A stretch of DNA of 38,955 nt from a virus. The stretch spans positions 1-38,955 of the IMG/VR virus record IMGVR_UViG_3300007539_000057; one strand, written 5' to 3'. Shown piece after piece: positions 7,754-16,935 of the stretch; position 1 is the stretch's first letter; every line of letters begins with the position of its first letter. The notes under the pieces are model-generated. The model ran no database searches. It was given only the letters and a program-made list of their open reading frames with translations, and was not told where the DNA came from. Made by a program: the position numbers and the translations under genes.

Positions 7754-10700
7754 TTAGCGGGCATTAGCACCCCCACCAAACAAGTCAACTGTTGGTGCTT
7801 CTGCCCAGGCACAATAGATGTAAGTATAACCGGCATTCCATTTGCTTTGGCTGTTGCGAATCTTGAAACCGTTAGACAAGAAGTCAACGTAGTTACTGGT
7901 TGAAGAATCTTCCTGTCCATTAGTGTCAGGTTTTAGTACTTTACCAGCAGGATTAAATTTATTTCTTTGATTATCATGAACTACCCAATTACCAGATGCA
8001 TCAATATTTTTCACCCATAAAATTGAGGGACGAAAACCTAATTCTACGTAGGGACCATTATCATCAGAATTTCCTTCGTAACTGCCAAATTTCTGCAGTC
8101 CGGGGATTTCTGCCCACATATACAAAATATAATCATCACCATTATAATTTAAAGATTGTTGACTATTGGGAGTTGTTGCATTAGAAACTGTTATTATTGA
8201 TGTTGTTGGAGCAACACCCCCCCAAGGTCTTACATTATTTGTATTTGGTGCGGCATCAGTTGTATTTAAATAAAGCGCATTTCTATAATAATCATAACCA
8301 GATGGTTCAAATTTGTGATGAAGAACACTCCAATTATGACTTTTATCTAAATTTTTTGCTATCACAAATGCTGGCACTTTACCCATATTGTGAGAAAGTT
8401 GTTGCTCCGAACCAGCATTTGAACCTGTACTGTTCCCTGTATATTTTAGGATTGAAAATCCGTTTTTTGTATTCACGGAAGCACCTGTAAGATTTCCTGA
8501 TGTTAATCCTGCAGCAGTTGTTGTTGCATAACCTACATCATCAATATAGTAGTTATTTACTGGTGCTGGTCCACATGCGGTATTTGTTACTACAGTTCCA
8601 TTAATTTCAAAAGCAAATACCAAAACATAACTGTTAGTATTGTAACTAGATCCAGCACTACCTTCTTTAGTCCAAGTAACACTTTGTATATCTGTTATAT
8701 AATTAGTTCCACTTGAATAGACATCGTGCCATACTCTAAGATTAGTGTTTACAGTTATATTTACTGTTCCTCCACTATGTACAACTGTTAATGTTCCTCC
8801 ACTTCCCCCATTTGCATATCTTGTTGCATGTATTCTAAAACTTGTAACCGAATTTGCTTCTGTCCAGTTAGTGGGAGACCAAGTTAGTGATGGATCAGGT
8901 AATGCATATGTATTTACACTTCCATCAAATAGATTATCATATGAACCTTCTCCAGAATATACATTTCCTGTCATTCTCGTAGTACATCTCAGATCAGGAT
9001 CAAGGTTTCCACCAGCCTTCCAGCACCAACTAACATAATCATCACCGTCTTTATTTACTAACCATCCACCTCCACCTGAATCATCTTTCAGAGTAAAACC
9101 GTTAAAATCAAATTTGGTTAACGTGCGATCATAAGAAGTTCCATCATTTGATTTGTTTACTGCATTAGGATAAAGATACTGATAAGCACCTCTAACAGTA
9201 TCAAAAAGCATATGGTTTTCAGTTGAGTCTCTATTCTTAATCCACACTAAATCTGGTTTTGCATTAAATTTAAGATCACTAATGGACTTTGTACCTCCAT
9301 TACCAATGTAAGTAGTAATACCAACATACTGATCAGGACGAGCAATCACAGTCTCTGGACGTGTATTAGCAGCATTCATTGGTTGGAAACCATCTGGTGG
9401 TGGGAACTTAAAGGTTCTTTGACCAGCATTAAGGATATAGCCAGTAAAATCAGCGGCATTCGCCCAATCATTTACAAATAAAACCCACGACTTATTTGAC
9501 TGCATTGTGTGTGGAAAAGTTCCAATGCTAGTGCCATTTTTGTAGAACGTTACTTGCGGTGTATCACAATCAATGGCAATTCCAATAGTGTCATTCTCAT
9601 CAAATCCATAAGAAGACTGATAAGTGTTATTGGTGTCGCCACTGCCGGTGCCAATAGTTCCTCTGATTACACTACTATTGGAGTCGATAGACAACGCTCC
9701 ATCAGCACGGAATATATCTTGACCAGTGTAGTTAGCGGCAGAATCAGTCGGAACAATACCAATGTAGTTGTAATTGGTATTGTGACTCATTGTCCCTTCA
9801 AAACTGATTTCACAGTAATACTTGCCACTACTTACCGGAATCGTGCTAAGTGTATATCCATAACCCGAGTTTATCGCATTAGCAGTAAGGTTTCCATCGC
9901 TTGTAGTGACTATACCTCTATTGGTCAAGGGGTTCCAAGTAGCATAACCAGTCTCTTGTCCACGAACTGTGTTGATATCAGTGTTGAATGGGTTGAAGTT
10001 GGTTGCTGTTACGTTTCCGACTGCAATTGGACCTCTATCTACCAGTAAACTGTCATCCACTTCCCATGCACTTACATATGGACCAACAGCACTAGCACCT
10101 GTTGTCCATGTAATACTAGTGATTGGACTGGTTACATTAGATGTGACATCATAATACTGTGCTCCTGCATTCAAAACTGTAAGATCATAACTACCACCAT
10201 CCCAATTGAAAGTGATTGTGCCAGTAGATCCACTACCTTGGGCACGCACTCTTAATTTAGAAGAAAATGCTAAACCACCTGGTATTGTCCAGTTGACATT
10301 AGATGAATCTCCAGCAAGATAAGCACTAACCTCACTAGAATCAAACATCTTATCTTTTGAATAAGTGGCATTATAGTCACTTCCAGACACTTGCAATGTA
10401 TATTGCTGACCAGTTCCAGGAAATACAGCAGCCTCAGTTGCAGATGTATTTGACTGACAACACAGAAGTTTTGTGTTGGTTACATTTGTGAGTGGTGCAG
10501 ATGGTGGTGTGAAGTTTGATGTGTAGAGTGCCGATTGAACTACACGGAGATTAGAGATGATACCTGTAAGTTCTGAACTTCCAACAGTTGAATCATCACC
10601 AATATACAAAGTACTGGCATCAAAATCAACTGAAACTGTTCCGTAATCTTTATCTAATTTTCCATCAATATAAACTTTAAGATTATTGCTACTTCTAACT

Positions 10701-13396
10701 GCTGCAACGTGGTGCCACCCAGATTTAACTACATTTAGATCTCCTCCCGATGCTCCATTTGATTCCCAATTGACTCTAATTCCATCACTATCTTTTATTA
10801 TGACTAATGAACCTGTATTATTATTTTGTCCTAATGAAAACACTCTTGAATCAACAGTGCTATCGGAATATATAAAAAATTCAACGGTAAAATCATTAGT
10901 TCTAATCATACTTCCAGCACTTGATACAGTGAGACTAGTACCAGAAGAACCATCAAAACTCACAGCACCTTCAGTAATCTTGGTGAGTTTAGAACTACCA
11001 CTTACACCTGATGGAGTGTCTGGGAGAATATCTGGGTTGGTTGCAGGAACTACAAAGTCACTGGTGTATTTTGCTACTCCTTTGTAAACACGGAAGTCTT
11101 GAATGTATCCTACCCAAAGATATGATGTGCTAAAATATCCACCAATAGCAAGATATGTTCCACTATAATTCCTTGAATCTGAAATTGTTGTAGCATCCTG
11201 AATTCCATTTACAAATAGTTTTGTAGTTCCAGAATCACGAACCACTGCCAAGTGAACCCACTTGTCTGTAATAACTGATGTGGACATTGGTGTCGCAGTA
11301 TCATTCGCATATATTCTGTATTTACTGTCATCATGCGCCTGCAAGGTTATAGAGTTTGAATTTGAAGGATTCAGTCCACCAGAGTTTGTTGATATTTGAA
11401 AAATGCCATCATTACTATCAGCATTAGAAGTTTGATAAACCCAACACTCAACAGTAAAATCACCAGTACCAAATGATAAATCAGAACTACTACTACTCAA
11501 ATAATCACCAGTACCATCAAATTCAAAACTACCAGCATAAAAGTTGCTCTGCTCATTTGCTGCAGCAGCATCACCATTTGATGTTACTGACTTATTTGTC
11601 ATGGTGCAGGCAATAGAAGCACATACATCATTATTGACACCAACTAACGGAGATGCAAAAACGATATTTGATGCATATTGATCTGCTAACTTCTCATTTG
11701 TGGTGATACCTGTGATATCAGCTCCCATCCCAGAGTGAGACGTACAATAATAATATAAGGTATTTGGAGCATCATGCGGAACAGTAATGGTTGTTGCTGC
11801 ACCTGTGATTGCTGCTACACCATTTGTATACTCTGATCCACCACCATGACTTCCGTTACTAGTCGCAGAAAATCTAAATGGGTGTGATGATACTGTGCTA
11901 TCAGATGTATCAAAGGTATATGTTGCACCACGAATTAATCCTGTAACTGTATCTTGCTTAACTCCATCAATATAATACTTGTTTCCACCACCATCATTAT
12001 AGACAGTGACAGCATATCCTACATTCTGCTTACTTCCAAATACACCAACTCCTGCATGTGTTCCACCTGGAGTTGTATTCAGAATGGGTTTTGCACCTGT
12101 TGATTTATCAAGTTCTACTGAACCACCAAAGTTTACTGGTGTCCAGTTGTTTCCATTGTTAAACTTATCTTCTACAATTGGTGAGTTTCCATCAAACGGA
12201 AGATAAAACGAATTTCCACCAGTATTGAAAGTATCTCTTACTAAATTCTGAACATGAAAAGAACCAGTATCAAAAGTTGGAAGAGTTGCTGATGATAATT
12301 TTCCAGCACTTGTGGGATTAGCAGTGCTAGCATTAGCACAGAATACAAACATGTTTCCACCATCAATACCAAGATCTTTACCTATTGTATAGGGTGAATA
12401 TGAAGAACTGGTTGAATATCTCCATTGATTCCACTCACCAGCACTTGAATTATATGATGCGGCATTGAACCAATTATCACCTTCACTAGTATCATAATAA
12501 AAAACTCTAGTGGTTGTGCCTCCACTACCGTCATCAAAAGATGCAGTATCAGTCCATACTGGATAATCTGGTGAATTGGCTCCACCACCACTATTTGCAT
12601 ATCCACCATCATTGAATACTAGATAGCAATATTCATTGCTTACAGTTACACCACCATTTCCACGATCTGTAGCATTAGCAACTACATCAGCAACACTAGT
12701 ATATAAAGTTGCTGAAGAATACCACTTTGGATTAGTAAAAGTTCTCTTAGGAAATTCTACTTTTTTAGGTTTCCAAGTATTTGTGAGTGGATCAGTGAAT
12801 CCAAAATATTCAGGTCCAAGTGCTTGACCATCTATGAAATATACATTGGAAAGATGTCCATCATACCAAACACTAGTAGCACCTGCTTGATTTCTACCTG
12901 CACCTACTTGATGTAATATACCATTATTATTGACCAGAAACTCAAAGTTTTCTGTAATTGTAGGAAGATTGGATATTAATTGTTCTGCTCCATTGACATA
13001 TAATTTATCTCTATCAGAAGCAGCAGCAGTGGTATCTACTGCCATAACAATGTGATACCAGGAAGTATCCCTGAAAAATGCACTTGTTGGAATTACCCAA
13101 GTTCCAGGGTTTCCACCTGTATTGTGCCTAATATATACGGATAAAGGATTAATTTCAAACGATAATTGTAAATATCCTACGTCGCCAGAGGCTGATCCTG
13201 CACTAAACAATACAGGATATGCTGCAAGTTCACTACGTTTTGTCCAACAAGAAAAAGTAAATGTTCTTCTATTACCTCTATAACTTGGAGTTTTTTTTAA
13301 AAATTGTTCGTTATCATCATTAAACCTCAAACTGCCGTCAATAACCTGAGCACCTGATGCACTATCAGGGGTGATAACGTGTGCTATTCCTGCCAT
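7754..13396 (-). CDS. Giant multidomain adhesin: LamG, cupredoxin-like, SPRY-like and DUF7483-type modules
   Basis: 1880 aa. Apparent order: a LamG/concanavalin-like jellyroll at about 14-210; an unassigned region; a cupredoxin-like segment at about 445-565 with H505, C551, H554 and M557 (motif YYYCTSHSGMGA); a second LamG at about 610-790 (FTVECWVYQTSN, WVHLAVVRDSG); a third at about 815-985 (FTVEFFIYSDS, WHHVAAVRSS); a SPRY-like region at about 1150-1330 (GKYYCEISFEG, VTFYKNGTSIGTFPHT); and Trp-rich DUF7483-type modules to the end. LamG and SPRY folds usually bind glycans or proteins, so host-surface recognition is the likely role. No signal peptide or membrane segment is seen. The start has a good GAGAGG Shine-Dalgarno sequence in the 11-nt gap after the 731-aa gene. 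An eight-A run occurs near codon 33. Confidence 0.9.
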   Translation of the reverse strand: MAGIAHVITPDSASGAQVIDGSLRFNDDNEQFLKKTPSYRGNRRTFTFSCWTKRSELAAYPVLFSAGSASGDVGYLQLSFEINPLSVYIRHNTGGNPGTWVIPTSAFFRDTSWYHIVMAVDTTAAASDRDKLYVNGAEQLISNLPTITENFEFLVNNNGILHQVGAGRNQAGATSVWYDGHLSNVYFIDGQALGPEYFGFTDPLTNTWKPKKVEFPKRTFTNPKWYSSATLYTSVADVVANATDRGNGGVTVSNEYCYLVFNDGGYANSGGGANSPDYPVWTDTASFDDGSGGTTTRVFYYDTSEGDNWFNAASYNSSAGEWNQWRYSTSSSYSPYTIGKDLGIDGGNMFVFCANASTANPTSAGKLSSATLPTFDTGSFHVQNLVRDTFNTGGNSFYLPFDGNSPIVEDKFNNGNNWTPVNFGGSVELDKSTGAKPILNTTPGGTHAGVGVFGSKQNVGYAVTVYNDGGGNKYYIDGVKQDTVTGLIRGATYTFDTSDSTVSSHPFRFSATSNGSHGGGSEYTNGVAAITGAATTITVPHDAPNTLYYYCTSHSGMGADITGITTNEKLADQYASNIVFASPLVGVNNDVCASIACTMTNKSVTSNGDAAAANEQSNFYAGSFEFDGTGDYLSSSSSDLSFGTGDFTVECWVYQTSNADSNDGIFQISTNSGGLNPSNSNSITLQAHDDSKYRIYANDTATPMSTSVITDKWVHLAVVRDSGTTKLFVNGIQDATTISDSRNYSGTYLAIGGYFSTSYLWVGYIQDFRVYKGVAKYTSDFVVPATNPDILPDTPSGVSGSSKLTKITEGAVSFDGSSGTSLTVSSAGSMIRTNDFTVEFFIYSDSTVDSRVFSLGQNNNTGSLVIIKDSDGIRVNWESNGASGGDLNVVKSGWHHVAAVRSSNNLKVYIDGKLDKDYGTVSVDFDASTLYIGDDSTVGSSELTGIISNLRVVQSALYTSNFTPPSAPLTNVTNTKLLCCQSNTSATEAAVFPGTGQQYTLQVSGSDYNATYSKDKMFDSSEVSAYLAGDSSNVNWTIPGGLAFSSKLRVRAQGSGSTGTITFNWDGGSYDLTVLNAGAQYYDVTSNVTSPITSITWTTGASAVGPYVSAWEVDDSLLVDRGPIAVGNVTATNFNPFNTDINTVRGQETGYATWNPLTNRGIVTTSDGNLTANAINSGYGYTLSTIPVSSGKYYCEISFEGTMSHNTNYNYIGIVPTDSAANYTGQDIFRADGALSIDSNSSVIRGTIGTGSGDTNNTYQSSYGFDENDTIGIAIDCDTPQVTFYKNGTSIGTFPHTMQSNKSWVLFVNDWANAADFTGYILNAGQRTFKFPPPDGFQPMNAANTRPETVIARPDQYVGITTYIGNGGTKSISDLKFNAKPDLVWIKNRDSTENHMLFDTVRGAYQYLYPNAVNKSNDGTSYDRTLTKFDFNGFTLKDDSGGGGWLVNKDGDDYVSWCWKAGGNLDPDLRCTTRMTGNVYSGEGSYDNLFDGSVNTYALPDPSLTWSPTNWTEANSVTSFRIHATRYANGGSGGTLTVVHSGGTVNITVNTNLRVWHDVYSSGTNYITDIQSVTWTKEGSAGSSYNTNSYVLVFAFEINGTVVTNTACGPAPVNNYYIDDVGYATTTAAGLTSGNLTGASVNTKNGFSILKYTGNSTGSNAGSEQQLSHNMGKVPAFVIAKNLDKSHNWSVLHHKFEPSGYDYYRNALYLNTTDAAPNTNNVRPWGGVAPTTSIITVSNATTPNSQQSLNYNGDDYILYMWAEIPGLQKFGSYEGNSDDNGPYVELGFRPSILWVKNIDASGNWVVHDNQRNKFNPAGKVLKPDTNGQEDSSTSNYVDFLSNGFKIRNSQSKWNAGYTYIYCAWAEAPTVDLFGGGANAR

Positions 13397-13407
13397 TTAT
13401 CTACCTC

Positions 13408-15603
13408 TCAACTAAAGTTTACAGAAGCACCCGCAAGTAGTTGTGTGCAACCTGCTCCTACAGAATCATGTACGGTGAAAGAAATTAAACTAATCGCACC
13501 ATCTGCTGTTGGTAATGATGGTGCTGATCCTGATGGGAACAAGAAGTATGTGCTGAATCCAACAGTTGCAATACCAGAGTTTACAATACGAATTGTATGT
13601 GATTCTCCCTCTGTTCCTGAACCACTTGATGTGATTGTAGTGATACCAGTTGCAGTAATCTTATGATCTACTGCTGTACCAAGACGAACTGCGGTAACAA
13701 TACCAGATGAAGTAAATGCCTCTGTAGTAATACCACCAGAAGTATCCTGCCATGAAGGAGCACTTGCGGAACCATTAGAAGTTAATACCTGACCTGATGT
13801 TCCGTAGTTAGCACCACCAAGACCAATTTGTCCTGATGTAGCAATACGAACTTTTTCAGCTCCATTTACTTGGAATATAACATTATTATTATCAGAACTA
13901 CCAAACTTTGCATCACCACCAACATTACTAAAGAATCCAGCATTAGAATTAGTTACAACTAAACTCCCTGCTGCAATTGTTCCTGGTGTTGCTGATAATG
14001 CACCTACTGAAGTTGTTCCATCAGAAAGGATACGAAGTTTTTCATTACCTTCTGCAAAAAAAACAAAATCTGAGATATTAGAAGCAACATACTTACTTCC
14101 AATGTGCCAGTCAGCATCAAAATTTCTAAAATGTGCCAACGACAAACTACCAGCAGTATTATTAGAATTTTCAATTCTTATACCATCGCTACCCCAGTTG
14201 CCGCTGGTGCCACCAGAAAGCGATGTAGCAGAATTGTCAGTCTTTAAATGAAGTTTGTAGTATGGAGAATTTTCCCCGATGCCAACATTACCAGCAGAAC
14301 TTATACGAAGTCTCTCTGCTGGAACGGCAGAAGTAGTGCCTGTGTAAAATGTTAATCTACCAGGGACGAAACCACCATTTGGAGTACCATCAACTTCGCC
14401 AAGCATAAAAGCTGCGTCAGCAAAGTCAGTTCCATCGTCTCCTCTAAAAACAAGAGAACCTAAACGATCTCCAGATGCTACAACTGTTCCAGGTGATTTG
14501 GTTGTTGCTCTGGATCTTTGAAGATCAAGGACTGGACCCTCGCTAGCTGTGGTTCCGTTGAATCCTGTGAATGATCCCCCACCAAATTGATCAGTAGTAG
14601 CAACGGCAAATGCCTGTCCAAGACGAATTAAATTACTATGACTAGTCGCTCCCAATAACAACCGACCATTTGAGTCTATGCGAAGCCTTTCCGTTAGACC
14701 ACCACCAGCTGGTTGAGTTGCAAATTGAATATATGCATCATCTAAGGCAGATTCACGTTTTACGGCAAGTAATGCTACACTGTCTGTAGCATTTTCAAAT
14801 AGGAACTGACCAATAATGCCATCATTAGTGCCTTGGACTGGTTGTCTATTGAATGTAACTGTTGCTTCTTTACTACTCTCACCTTTTAATTCAAGAAGAG
14901 TTCCTGGAGCCATGGTGTTGACACCAATTAGACCAGTTTTAGTAATGTTGATGACTTCAGTTGCACCAGCACCTTCATAAAGTCTTAGATTAGTTGGACT
15001 CTCGCCTGCACCGCCATTATGTGGAATAAATCTCCACTGCGCTCCATTAGATCCTGTTCTAGTTGCATTTGATATATTAACTCCGTCATTTCCACTAACT
15101 TCAAGATTTCCTGTTGGAAGGATGGTTCCAATACCTACATTCTTTGTAGTATGAATACCTGAGGCGTTTGTAGACCACGTTCCACCAGCACCGGCACCAC
15201 CACCACCACCAGATATAGCAATATCAACTGTAGTGCCATTAAGTAAAAATGTATTTCCAGTGCCTACAAAATTAAGATTATTTGCATTCCCAATAAGTGA
15301 TCCAGCAGATAAAATACCAACTTTTCCATCAACTAAATTAAATGCTTTATATGCGACACCTTCAATTACATCACCACTAGTTACTCCACCATTTAATACT
15401 GAGAAAGTAAGTCCATTCGTGGAAGTATAATCACTTCCTTCTATCATCTTTACACCATTAATAAAGATATCAAAGTATCCTACAGTATAACCAGATGAAA
15501 AAGTGAAGTCAGTCGTAACTCCAGTGGGTGAAAAAGTTTGTCTCGCTACTATGACCGATGAGTCACTAGGTGCTCTTCCAATATAACCGTTTCTATCTGC
15601 CAT
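13408..15603 (-). CDS. Tail fibre protein
   Basis: 731 aa. The N-terminus (MADRNGYIGRAPSDSSVIVA) followed by YFDIFINGVKMIEGSDYT is the kind of attachment domain found on cyanophage fibres. The shaft contains repeats LRIDSNGRLLLGATSHS, LRISSAGNVGIGENSP and KVRIATSGQIGLGGA. The C-terminal 85 residues (HTIRIVNSGIATVGFSTYFL to GAGCTQLLAGASVNFS) look like a compact beta cap. The start overlaps the stop of the 188-aa gene by one base (TAATG), which suggests coupled translation and a joint function, for instance a shared tip. No catalytic motif or S74 domain is seen. The fibre assignment is strong; the receptor is unknown. Confidence 0.9.
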   Translation of the reverse strand: MADRNGYIGRAPSDSSVIVARQTFSPTGVTTDFTFSSGYTVGYFDIFINGVKMIEGSDYTSTNGLTFSVLNGGVTSGDVIEGVAYKAFNLVDGKVGILSAGSLIGNANNLNFVGTGNTFLLNGTTVDIAISGGGGGAGAGGTWSTNASGIHTTKNVGIGTILPTGNLEVSGNDGVNISNATRTGSNGAQWRFIPHNGGAGESPTNLRLYEGAGATEVINITKTGLIGVNTMAPGTLLELKGESSKEATVTFNRQPVQGTNDGIIGQFLFENATDSVALLAVKRESALDDAYIQFATQPAGGGLTERLRIDSNGRLLLGATSHSNLIRLGQAFAVATTDQFGGGSFTGFNGTTASEGPVLDLQRSRATTKSPGTVVASGDRLGSLVFRGDDGTDFADAAFMLGEVDGTPNGGFVPGRLTFYTGTTSAVPAERLRISSAGNVGIGENSPYYKLHLKTDNSATSLSGGTSGNWGSDGIRIENSNNTAGSLSLAHFRNFDADWHIGSKYVASNISDFVFFAEGNEKLRILSDGTTSVGALSATPGTIAAGSLVVTNSNAGFFSNVGGDAKFGSSDNNNVIFQVNGAEKVRIATSGQIGLGGANYGTSGQVLTSNGSASAPSWQDTSGGITTEAFTSSGIVTAVRLGTAVDHKITATGITTITSSGSGTEGESHTIRIVNSGIATVGFSTYFLFPSGSAPSLPTADGAISLISFTVHDSVGAGCTQLLAGASVNFS

Positions 15604-16169
15604 TAGTTAACTCCTGTCAGGATGCTCAGGCTGACATCTATTGCGTCAGTTGTATCGCAATAAACCTTTAACTCATCTCCGCCTTCCAATAGAGTTTTAC
15701 CAGTATCCGAAATAACAAAAGAACTTCCACTAGGAACAGGAATCTTGCTCGCTATTGCAACTGACCCCGTAGAAGTAACCCCAACACTGGTATCATACAT
15801 TTCAACACTGAGATTTACACTACCATTTGTATTATTTGCAAACGTTCCACCAATTATGATACTCTTCGTTGCAGAGGGTGAGGTAAATGCTGTCGTTGGA
15901 CCAAGAAATCTAACAACTTGACTAGATGCTGATGAGGTATTAGTAGAATTTTTATCGGTGAAAACCGTTCCCACACCACCTGATACTGGACTGGTTGAGA
16001 CAACTTTAGTTCCAGCAATAAAGTTTGGATTATCAACCAGGAAAGAAACGCCAATACCAGTAAGTGCCGTAACTGTAATCGCAGTGCTTGCTGCGGCTAC
16101 GGTGCTTCCACTATAACTAGTTACAACTCCCACAGCTCTAACTACTTGATTTTGAAAAACTTCTGCCAT
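15603..16169 (-). CDS. Small virion structural protein
   Basis: 188 aa, rich in Ser, Thr and Val, with a C-terminal half typical of beta-sandwich tail proteins: VNLSVEMYDTSV, then IPVPSGSSFVISDTGKTLLE, then GGDELKVYC and IDVSLSILTG. Similar endings occur in small phage proteins that decorate the baseplate or fibres. It starts MAEVFQNQVVRAVGVVT after an AAGGAAAG Shine-Dalgarno sequence, with a late promoter box 20 nt upstream. Its stop overlaps the start of the 731-aa fibre, so the two are probably made together. No precise function is recognised. Confidence 0.82.
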   Translation of the reverse strand: MAEVFQNQVVRAVGVVTSYSGSTVAAASTAITVTALTGIGVSFLVDNPNFIAGTKVVSTSPVSGGVGTVFTDKNSTNTSSASSQVVRFLGPTTAFTSPSATKSIIIGGTFANNTNGSVNLSVEMYDTSVGVTSTGSVAIASKIPVPSGSSFVISDTGKTLLEGGDELKVYCDTTDAIDVSLSILTGVN

Positions 16170-16189
16170 CTTTCCTTATGTGTTAAGAG

Positions 16190-16197
16190 TATTTATT
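16190..16197 (-). promoter_or_regulatory. Late promoter box AATAAATA
   Basis: Minus-strand AATAAATA, four bases after the stop of the 229-aa gene and 20 nt before the ATG at 16169. Confidence 0.6.
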
Positions 16198-16200
16198 AAA

Positions 16201-16890
16201 TTAACCGCCAAGTGCGATTGCAAGTCCAAGTGATACACTTGGTTGAACGTTTACGGTTGCTACACCAGTTGGAGTAGCAGAACCAGCGGCAACTGTAACA
16301 GTCGCATTGGTCGCTGTGAAGTCAACCATAGTAATGCCAGATCCAATAGTTGTTCCACCAGAGGCAATTCCAATAGTTGCTGTTAAATTTGTAGCAGTAC
16401 CAGTTAAGTTGGAACCATCACCAGTAAATGATGTTGCAGTAACAACACCAGCAATATTTACATCATCAAGTTCTGTGTGTCCGTCTACATCTAATGCACC
16501 ACTAACTGTCAGATCATTGACGTTAACATCACTAAGGTTAAGATCACCAGTGACACGCACGTCACCACGAACATAAAGTGCCGTGACACCTGTACTAACA
16601 GGACCACGGACTTCTAAAGCATAAGCAGGAACTGATGTTCCAACACCAACCATGTTGGTGGAGTTGCTGACATAAAAAACGCTACCAGATGCTCCTACTT
16701 GGATATCCTTTGTAAACGTAGAGAATCCAGTAACTTGGAGATCAGTAGCACCAATTCCACCTCTTACATCTAAGGTGAGAGATGGTTGGGTAGAACCAAT
16801 ACCGACATTTTTGGTAGAAGCATTTGCCAGAATTACATCTGTTGCTACTTCTAATCCATTTTTGACAACAAAATTTTTATTGACTGCCAT
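16201..16890 (-). CDS. Small tail fibre-like protein
   Basis: 229 aa. It starts MAVNKNFVVKNGLEVATDVI and carries fibre repeats (KNVGIGSTQPSLTLDVRGGI, VGVGTSVPAYALEVRG). The TSFTGDGSNLTG motif near residue 155 is also found in the 1973-aa protein as TTFRGDGSNLTN. The short length and Ala/Gly/Val-rich C-terminus suggest a small accessory fibre or a connector between baseplate and a larger fibre; this is inference. The Shine-Dalgarno sequence is GGGGGAG, and a perfect TATAAATA box lies 33 nt upstream of the start. Confidence 0.87.
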   Translation of the reverse strand: MAVNKNFVVKNGLEVATDVILANASTKNVGIGSTQPSLTLDVRGGIGATDLQVTGFSTFTKDIQVGASGSVFYVSNSTNMVGVGTSVPAYALEVRGPVSTGVTALYVRGDVRVTGDLNLSDVNVNDLTVSGALDVDGHTELDDVNIAGVVTATSFTGDGSNLTGTATNLTATIGIASGGTTIGSGITMVDFTATNATVTVAAGSATPTGVATVNVQPSVSLGLAIALGG

Positions 16891-16923
16891 TCGGGTTCAC
16901 TCTCCCCCGTGATTACTTTTTAT

Positions 16924-16931
16924 TATTTATA
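16924..16931 (-). promoter_or_regulatory. Late promoter box TATAAATA (perfect)
   Basis: An exact T4 late -10 box on the minus strand, in the 45-nt gap between the 906-aa and 229-aa genes and 33 nt before the ATG at 16890. Confidence 0.7.
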
Positions 16932-16935
16932 CAAC

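Noticed and set aside
9509-10048. Plus-strand open frame of 179 codons inside the 1880-aa gene
   Set aside because: It lies wholly opposite a well-supported minus-strand gene, its protein looks like a mirror of Val/Thr/Ser codons, and no promoter or gene order supports it.
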